Source: Salmonella enterica subsp. enterica serovar Choleraesuis (lineage in GTDB: Bacteria; Pseudomonadota; Gammaproteobacteria; Enterobacterales; Enterobacteriaceae). From it: a stretch of DNA of 64,000 nt. This document shows positions 58,461 through 64,000 of this stretch, piece by piece. The stretch spans positions 1,178,001-1,242,000 of the forward strand of contig AP025685.1 in the NCBI GenBank assembly GCA_022846635.1, given 5' to 3'. The notes beneath the pieces are model-generated. The model was given only the letters and a program-made list of their open reading frames with translations, searched no databases and had not been told where the DNA came from. The position numbers were made by a program, and so were the translations under genes. The first letter of the stretch is position 1, and every line of letters begins with the position of its first letter.

Positions 58461-60608
58461 TTACTGCTGTTGCTGGCTGGACTGAATTGCAGTCAGAGCG
58501 ATGGTGTAGACGATATCGTCAACCAGCGCGCCGCGAGACAGGTCGTTAACCGGCTTACGCATGCCTTGCAGCATTGGCCCGATGGAGATCAGGTCCGCTG
58601 AACGCTGTACGGCTTTGTAAGTGGTGTTACCGGTGTTCAGGTCAGGGAAGATGAACACGGTAGCGCGACCAGCAACCGGAGAGTTTGGCGCTTTAGATTT
58701 CGCTACGTCAGCCATTACTGCGGCATCATACTGCAGTGGGCCGTCGATCATCAGGTCAGGACGTTTTTCCTGAGCCAGACGAGTTGCTTCGCGTACTTTT
58801 TCTACGTCGCTACCGGCACCAGAGTTACCAGTAGAGTAGGAAAGCATAGCTACGCGCGGCTCGATGCCGAAAGCGGTAGCGGAGTCTGCGGACTGGATAG
58901 CAATCTCAGCCAGCTGCTCAGCGGTCGGATCCGGGTTGATGGCGCAGTCGCCGTAAACGTAAACCTGCTCAGGCAGCAGCATGAAGAATACGGAAGATAC
59001 CAGAGAGCTGCCTGGTGCAGTTTTGATAAGCTGCAGCGGCGGACGAATGGTGTTGGCGGTAGTGTGAACCGCGCCGGATACCAGACCGTCTACTTCGTCT
59101 TGTTCCAGCATCAGGGTACCCAGTACCACGTTATCTTCCAGCTGCTCGCGAGCAACGGCTTCGGTCATACCTTTGTTTTTACGCAGTTCCACCAGGCGTG
59201 GAACATAGCTTTCGCGTACAACGTCTGGATCGACGATTTCGATACCGGTACCCAGTTCAACACCCTGAGCCGCAGCAACGCGGTTGATTGCTTCTGGGTT
59301 GCCTAACAGCACACAAGTCGCGATGCCGCGCTGGGCGCAGATAGCAGCCGCTTTAACGGTACGTGGTTCGTCGCCTTCTGGCAGAACGATACGTTTGCCC
59401 GCTTTACGCGCCAGCTCGGTGAGCTGATAACGGAACGCAGGTGGAGACAGGCGACGGCTGCGCTCGGAAGAGGCGGTCAGGGTGTCGATCCACTCGTTGT
59501 TTACGTAGTTGGCAACGTATTCCTGCAGTTTTTCGATGCGCTCGTGGTCATCTACCGGAACTTCCAGGTTGAAGCTCTGCAGGCTCAGAGAGGTCTGCCA
59601 GGTGTTAGTTTCCACCATGAATACCGGCAGGCCGGTTGCGAATGCGCGTTCGCACAGAGCGGCGATACGTTCATCCATTTCATAGCCACCGGTCAGCAGC
59701 AGGGCACCAATCTCTACGCCGTTCATGGCGGCGAGGCAGGCAGCAACCAGCACGTCAGGACGGTCTGCGGAGGTCACCAGCAGAGAGCCTGGACGGAAGT
59801 GCTCCAGCATGTGTGGAATGCTGCGCGCGCAGAAGGTGACAGACTTCACGCGGCGGGTGTTGATATCGCCTTCGTTAACGATAGTAGCGTTCAGGTGACG
59901 AGCCATATCGATAGCGCGGGTAGCAATCAGATCGAAGCTCCATGGCACGCAGCCCAGAACCGGCAGCGGGCTGGTTTCGATCAGCTGTTTGGCGTCGATA
60001 TGAACGACTTTCGCTTTGTTGGAATCGTCGAAGATTTCAGACAGGTCAGGGCGAGTGCGGCCCTGCTCATCAACCGGAGCGTTCATTTTGTTAATGATAA
60101 CGCCGGTGATGTTAGTGTTTTTAGCGCCACCGAAGCTGCTGCGAGTCAGTTCGATACGCTCTTTCAGCTGCTCTGGAGTGTCGGTGCCCTGTGACATGAC
60201 GAAGACGATTTCGGCATTCAGGGTTTTAGCGATTTCATAGTTCAGCGACTGGGCGAACTGATGTTTACGAGTTGGTACCAGGCCTTCGACCAGTACAACT
60301 TCTGAATCTTTGGTGCTGGCGTGGAAGTTAGCAATGATCTCTTCCATCAGCACGTCTTTCTGGTTGCTGGACAGCAGCGACTCAACGTGGCTCATGAGCA
60401 TCGGCTCAGCGGTGCTGGCATTAGATGTAGCACGCACGATGGTGGTGGTCTGATCCGGAGCGCTTTCGTCGCCAGAACGCGGCTGAGCGATTGGTTTGAA
60501 GACGCTCAGACGAACGCCTTTACGTTCCATAGCGCGAACCACGCCGAGGCTGACGCTAGTCAGGCCAACGCTGGTTCCGGTAGGGATGAGCATAATAATT
60601 CGAGACAC
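58461..60608 (-). CDS. pta: Pta, phosphate acetyltransferase
   Basis: A 715-residue enzyme that interconverts acetyl-CoA and acetyl phosphate. The N-terminal P-loop-like domain (about 1-230) and a DRTGG domain precede the C-terminal catalytic domain (about 390-715) with [16 protein letters not shown] and [18 protein letters not shown] start as in E. coli. It forms one unit with ackA, upstream on the same strand. Confidence 0.98.
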   Translation of the reverse strand: MSRIIMLIPTGTSVGLTSVSLGVVRAMERKGVRLSVFKPIAQPRSGDESAPDQTTTIVRATSNASTAEPMLMSHVESLLSSNQKDVLMEEIIANFHASTKDSEVVLVEGLVPTRKHQFAQSLNYEIAKTLNAEIVFVMSQGTDTPEQLKERIELTRSSFGGAKNTNITGVIINKMNAPVDEQGRTRPDLSEIFDDSNKAKVVHIDAKQLIETSPLPVLGCVPWSFDLIATRAIDMARHLNATIVNEGDINTRRVKSVTFCARSIPHMLEHFRPGSLLVTSADRPDVLVAACLAAMNGVEIGALLLTGGYEMDERIAALCERAFATGLPVFMVETNTWQTSLSLQSFNLEVPVDDHERIEKLQEYVANYVNNEWIDTLTASSERSRRLSPPAFRYQLTELARKAGKRIVLPEGDEPRTVKAAAICAQRGIATCVLLGNPEAINRVAAAQGVELGTGIEIVDPDVVRESYVPRLVELRKNKGMTEAVAREQLEDNVVLGTLMLEQDEVDGLVSGAVHTTANTIRPPLQLIKTAPGSSLVSSVFFMLLPEQVYVYGDCAINPDPTAEQLAEIAIQSADSATAFGIEPRVAMLSYSTGNSGAGSDVEKVREATRLAQEKRPDLMIDGPLQYDAAVMADVAKSKAPNSPVAGRATVFIFPDLNTGNTTYKAVQRSADLISIGPMLQGMRKPVNDLSRGALVDDIVYTIALTAIQSSQQQQ

Positions 60609-60661
60609 GATAAAACCTCTTTCTGTCGACTGCGCCGCCGGGCGACGCCTTACAAATGCAG

Positions 60662-60685
60662 CACCGCCAGCTTGCGCTGGCGGTG
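60662..60685 (-). terminator. Strong hairpin between ackA and pta
   Basis: CACCGCCAGC-ttgc-GCTGGCGGTG, a perfect 10-bp stem in the 82-base gap. On the minus strand it is followed by CTGCATTTG with no T-run, so it may adjust the ackA:pta ratio or protect the ackA transcript. Confidence 0.55.
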
Positions 60686-60690
60686 TTTGA

Positions 60691-61893
60691 TTAGGCGGTC
60701 AGGCGCGAAGCATCCTGAGCGATAACCAGTTCTTCGTTGGTCGGGATAACCATGGCTGCAACGGCGCCATCTTTGTTGATGAAGCCAGCGTTGCCGAAGC
60801 GAGCGGCCAGGTTGCGTTCGTGGTCGATAGCGCAACCAATAGCGCCCAGGCGACCCAGGCTCAGCTCACGAACCATCGCGGCGTTTTCACCGATACCACC
60901 GGTGAAGACGATACCGTCCAGACGACCGTCCATCAGTGAGGTGTAAGCACCGATGTATTTAGCCAGGCGATGGCAATAAACGTTCATCGCACGATTCGCA
61001 TCGTCTTTAGTGCTGTAGTTATCTTCCACATAACGGCAGTCGCTGGTAACCTCAGTCAGACCCAGCAGGCCGGACTCTTTGGTCAGCATTTTGTTGATCT
61101 GGTCAACGCTCATGCCCAGGGTGTCGTGCAGGTGGAAAATAATGGCCGGGTCGATATCACCGGAACGGGTACCCATTACCAGACCTTCCAGTGGGGTCAG
61201 ACCCATGGAGGTATCAACGCATTTACCGTTGCGGATAGCGGAAACGGAACCGCCGTTGCCCAGGTGGCAGGTGATGATGTTCAGTTCATCAACCGGCTTG
61301 TTCAGCATTTTTGCTGCTTCCTGGGTTACGAAGTAGTGGCTGGTACCGTGAGCGCCGTAGCGACGGATGCCGTGATCTTTGTACAGAGAGTACGGCAGAG
61401 CATACAGGTAAGATTCTTCTGGCATAGTGGTATGGAACGCAGTGTCGAATACCGCTACGTTTTTATCTGCCAGGTTCGGGAAGGATTTCAGAGCTTCGGC
61501 AATACCGATCAGGTGTGCCGGGTTGTGCAGAGGAGCGAAAGACGATGCGTCTTTAATGCCCTGAATGACGGTGTCGTCGATTACGACGGAAGAAGTATAT
61601 TTTTCACCACCATGCACGATACGGTGACCGATAGCGGTCAGCTGGGCAGAAAGCTCAGGTTTCTGTGCCAGAATTGTGTTAACAATAAAGTTGAGCGCTT
61701 CGCTGTGGGCCGCGCCGGCACCAAGAGCTGCTTCTTGTTTGCCGCCGTCAATTTTCCATTTAATACGGGCTTCCGGCAGATGGAAACATTCGGCTAAACC
61801 AGACAGGTATTCGTCACCATTGAGCGCATCGATGATAGCGAATTTCAGTGAGGAGCTACCGCAGTTAAGAACCAGTACTAACTTACTCGACAT
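60691..61893 (-). CDS. ackA: AckA, acetate kinase
   Basis: A 400-residue kinase that converts acetyl phosphate and ADP to acetate and ATP. The actin-like fold begins [13 protein letters not shown]; phosphate-binding [11 protein letters not shown] and [11 protein letters not shown] follow. It lies 336 bases from the divergent yfbV. The optimal-codon bias fits high expression. Confidence 0.98.
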   Translation of the reverse strand: MSSKLVLVLNCGSSSLKFAIIDALNGDEYLSGLAECFHLPEARIKWKIDGGKQEAALGAGAAHSEALNFIVNTILAQKPELSAQLTAIGHRIVHGGEKYTSSVVIDDTVIQGIKDASSFAPLHNPAHLIGIAEALKSFPNLADKNVAVFDTAFHTTMPEESYLYALPYSLYKDHGIRRYGAHGTSHYFVTQEAAKMLNKPVDELNIITCHLGNGGSVSAIRNGKCVDTSMGLTPLEGLVMGTRSGDIDPAIIFHLHDTLGMSVDQINKMLTKESGLLGLTEVTSDCRYVEDNYSTKDDANRAMNVYCHRLAKYIGAYTSLMDGRLDGIVFTGGIGENAAMVRELSLGRLGAIGCAIDHERNLAARFGNAGFINKDGAVAAMVIPTNEELVIAQDASRLTA

Positions 61894-62229
61894 GGAAGTA
61901 CCTACTATTATATGTGGCTAAAAAAACGTCATCGGTTGTCACAGCGTAGCGCAAGATGACAGAGACATTTATGATTAACGTCATAACAGTATCTGTTTTC
62001 TGAAATGACGAAGAAATACTCATGAGTTTACGCGTAATCGCGTAAAATACAGGCTTTGAGGCGCTGCCCCTGATTTGCCGGCCCGCGGATTATCCGTCTG
62101 TGGCCTTGCTTAGGGCGGCACAGAATACTCGATTGGCCCCTGTGATGACAAAATATTTTGAACGTTGTCATAAGGTGTTGTGATTTTGCAGTGATTTTTT
62201 ATTTTTTGTCCAGAAAGTTGAGGTGAGCC
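61894..62229. other. ackA/yfbV divergent control region
   Basis: No gene seen. AT-rich, with -10-like TATTAT near 61906-61911 on the plus strand and TAAAAT near 62042. I could not assign specific promoters or regulator sites. Confidence 0.35.
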
Positions 62230-62685
62230 ATGGCAACGACCCCAAATGGCAGCGTTAGTCCCTTTAGTTTCTTTCGTCGTGGCCAGCATTACGCCAAATC
62301 ATGGCCCCTGGAAAAGACCCTCGCGCCCGTGTTTATTGAAAACCGGCTTATTCGCGCTACGCGCTTCGCTATCCGCTTTATGCCGCCAATCGCTATCTTT
62401 ACTTTGTGCTGGCAGATAGCGCTGGGCGGGCAGCTTGGCCCGGCTGTGGCCACCGCGCTGTTCGCTATCAGCCTGCCAATGCAGGGGCTGTGGTGGCTGG
62501 GTAAACGCTCGGTGACGCCGCTACCGCCTGCGGTTCTGCACTGGTTTTATGAAGTGCGCGGTAAGCTGGAAGAGGCAGGCCAGGCCCTGGCACCGCTTGA
62601 GCGTCAGCCGGATTACCAGGCACTAGCCGAAATACTTAAGCGCGCCTTTAGTCATCTCGACAAAACCTTCCTCGACGATCTGTAA
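62230..62685 (+). CDS. yfbV: YfbV, UPF0208 membrane protein
   Basis: A 151-residue inner-membrane protein with two central helices (about 60-75 and 80-100) and a C-terminal [16 protein letters not shown] segment typical of the family. In E. coli it has been linked to replication-terminus/chromosome organisation; its precise role is unclear. ATG follows TTGAGGTGAG. Confidence 0.93.
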   Translation: MATTPNGSVSPFSFFRRGQHYAKSWPLEKTLAPVFIENRLIRATRFAIRFMPPIAIFTLCWQIALGGQLGPAVATALFAISLPMQGLWWLGKRSVTPLPPAVLHWFYEVRGKLEEAGQALAPLERQPDYQALAEILKRAFSHLDKTFLDDL

Positions 62686-62823
62686 TAACGGCCTCACACT
62701 TAAGTATGGCATCACTACAGGTCAACCGCTTTATAGATTAGGGATCATGCTGCAGGAGAGCGCCAGACGCGCTCTTCGCCGTAAACCAGACACACATTTA
62801 GCAGATATGCTGCACAGGAGTAA

Positions 62824-63321
<498 letters not shown>

Positions 63322-63334
63322 GGAGGAATCTAAC

Positions 63335-63994
63335 GTGAAGTGTCGGGGCATGTTATTCGATCTGGACGGAACGTTAGTTGACTCGCTGGCGGTCGTCGAA
63401 CGCGCCTGGTGCCGCTGGGCTGACCGTTTCGCAATTCCTCACGACGAGTTGCTGAGCTTTATTCACGGTAAACCGGCCATTACTTCATTGCGCCACTTTA
63501 TGCCGGGCCAGCCGGAAGAGGCCGTGCAGGCCGAGTTTAAACAGCTTGAGCGGCTGGAGGCCGAGGATACCGAAGGCATTACGGCACTTCCCGGCGCTTT
63601 GGCGCTATTACGCCGCCTGGACGAGCTCGGTGTGCCGTGGGGAATAGTGACATCCGGTTCGGTGCCGGTGGCCAGCGCTCGCTGTCAGGCCGCGGGGATC
63701 CCTAAGCCAAAGGTTTTTGTCACCGTTGAACAGGTTAGCCGCGGTAAGCCGTATCCCGAGCCTTATTTATTAGGCGCCGAGCGTTTAGGGTTACCAGCAG
63801 CGGATTGTCTGGTCGTCGAAGATGCAGAGGCAGGGATTGAGTCCGGACTGGCTGCGGGCTGTCGGGTGGCGGCGGTGAATGCACCGGCGCAGGCATCCGG
63901 GCTGGATAAAGTCGACCTGAGACTGCACTCTCTTAACGAGTTGTTGCTCACACCTGAGCCTGACGGCGGGGTGAGGGTGATACAAAGCGTGTGA
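63335..63994 (+). CDS. hxpA: HxpA/YfbT, HAD-family sugar phosphatase
   Basis: A 219-residue haloacid-dehalogenase phosphatase. Nucleophile Asp9 and acid/base Asp11 in DLDGT; motif II Ser in IVTSGS; Lys in RGKPYPEPYLLGAE; motif IV VVEDAEAGIESG. GTG start with a strong AGGAGG eight bases upstream. In E. coli it acts on sugar phosphates. It is probably cotranscribed with yfbU; only 6 bases remain to the window end. Confidence 0.94.
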   Translation: MKCRGMLFDLDGTLVDSLAVVERAWCRWADRFAIPHDELLSFIHGKPAITSLRHFMPGQPEEAVQAEFKQLERLEAEDTEGITALPGALALLRRLDELGVPWGIVTSGSVPVASARCQAAGIPKPKVFVTVEQVSRGKPYPEPYLLGAERLGLPAADCLVVEDAEAGIESGLAAGCRVAAVNAPAQASGLDKVDLRLHSLNELLLTPEPDGGVRVIQSV

Positions 63995-64000
63995 AAACGG

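Noticed and set aside
59544..60194. 216-codon open frame opposite pta
   Set aside because: Shadow of pta on the opposite strand, with no coding character of its own.
60970..61797. 275-codon open frame opposite ackA
   Set aside because: Antisense shadow of a highly expressed gene; no ribosome site or recognisable motif.

Overview
The window is a chromosomal stretch from an Enterobacterales bacterium, close to Enterobacteriaceae/Erwiniaceae. From about 12 kb to the right end, gene content and order largely follow the E. coli K-12 block from yfdC and mlaA through fad, aroC, fabB, accD, purF and his to ackA and yfbT. Individual proteins match their E. coli counterparts in length and active-site motifs. 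The species cannot be fixed from this sequence.

Left part (1-8.5 kb) is accessory. It holds an EmrAB-like efflux pair (a DHA2 permease and a truncated HlyD adaptor) divergent from an IclR-type regulator. Next comes a rightward run of an exported alpha/beta hydrolase, an OmpR-type response regulator, an EnvZ-type kinase, a 58-residue exported micro-ORF and a CcdA-thioredoxin (DipZ-like) fusion. An AT-rich islet follows with one orphan 146-aa gene behind a perfect 12-bp inverted repeat. The islet sits next to tRNA-Arg(CCT), a known integration hotspot.

8.7-20 kb: tRNA-Arg, a TetR/DHA2 efflux pair, and yfdC. A complete System I cytochrome c maturation operon (ccmABCDEFGHI, with ccmH and ccmI separate) runs almost directly into mlaA. 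In E. coli K-12 yfdC and mlaA are neighbours, so the ccm operon is an insertion or a relocation here.

20-45 kb: fatty-acid uptake and oxidation (fadL, fadI, fadJ) with FadR-like sites; sixA; smrB divergent from prmB; aroC-mepA-yfcA-epmC-yfcL; mnmC; fabB with FadR and FabR sites; yfcJ convergent with flk; pdxB-usg-truA-dedA; accD; folC-dedD.

45-64 kb: PurR-controlled cvpA-purF, ubiX, the lysine/arginine/ornithine and histidine ABC importer (argT, hisJQMP) with sigma-54-like promoters and a C/A-rich argT leader, yfcH, folX, yfcF, yfcE and yfcD. A yjiH-yjiG-M20 peptidase operon occupies the place of yfcC. The window closes with ackA-pta, yfbV, yfbU and the phosphatase yfbT/hxpA. Most of the window is ordinary core genome. 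The best candidates for new biology are the left-hand hydrolase/two-component/DipZ cluster and the orphan gene beside tRNA-Arg.
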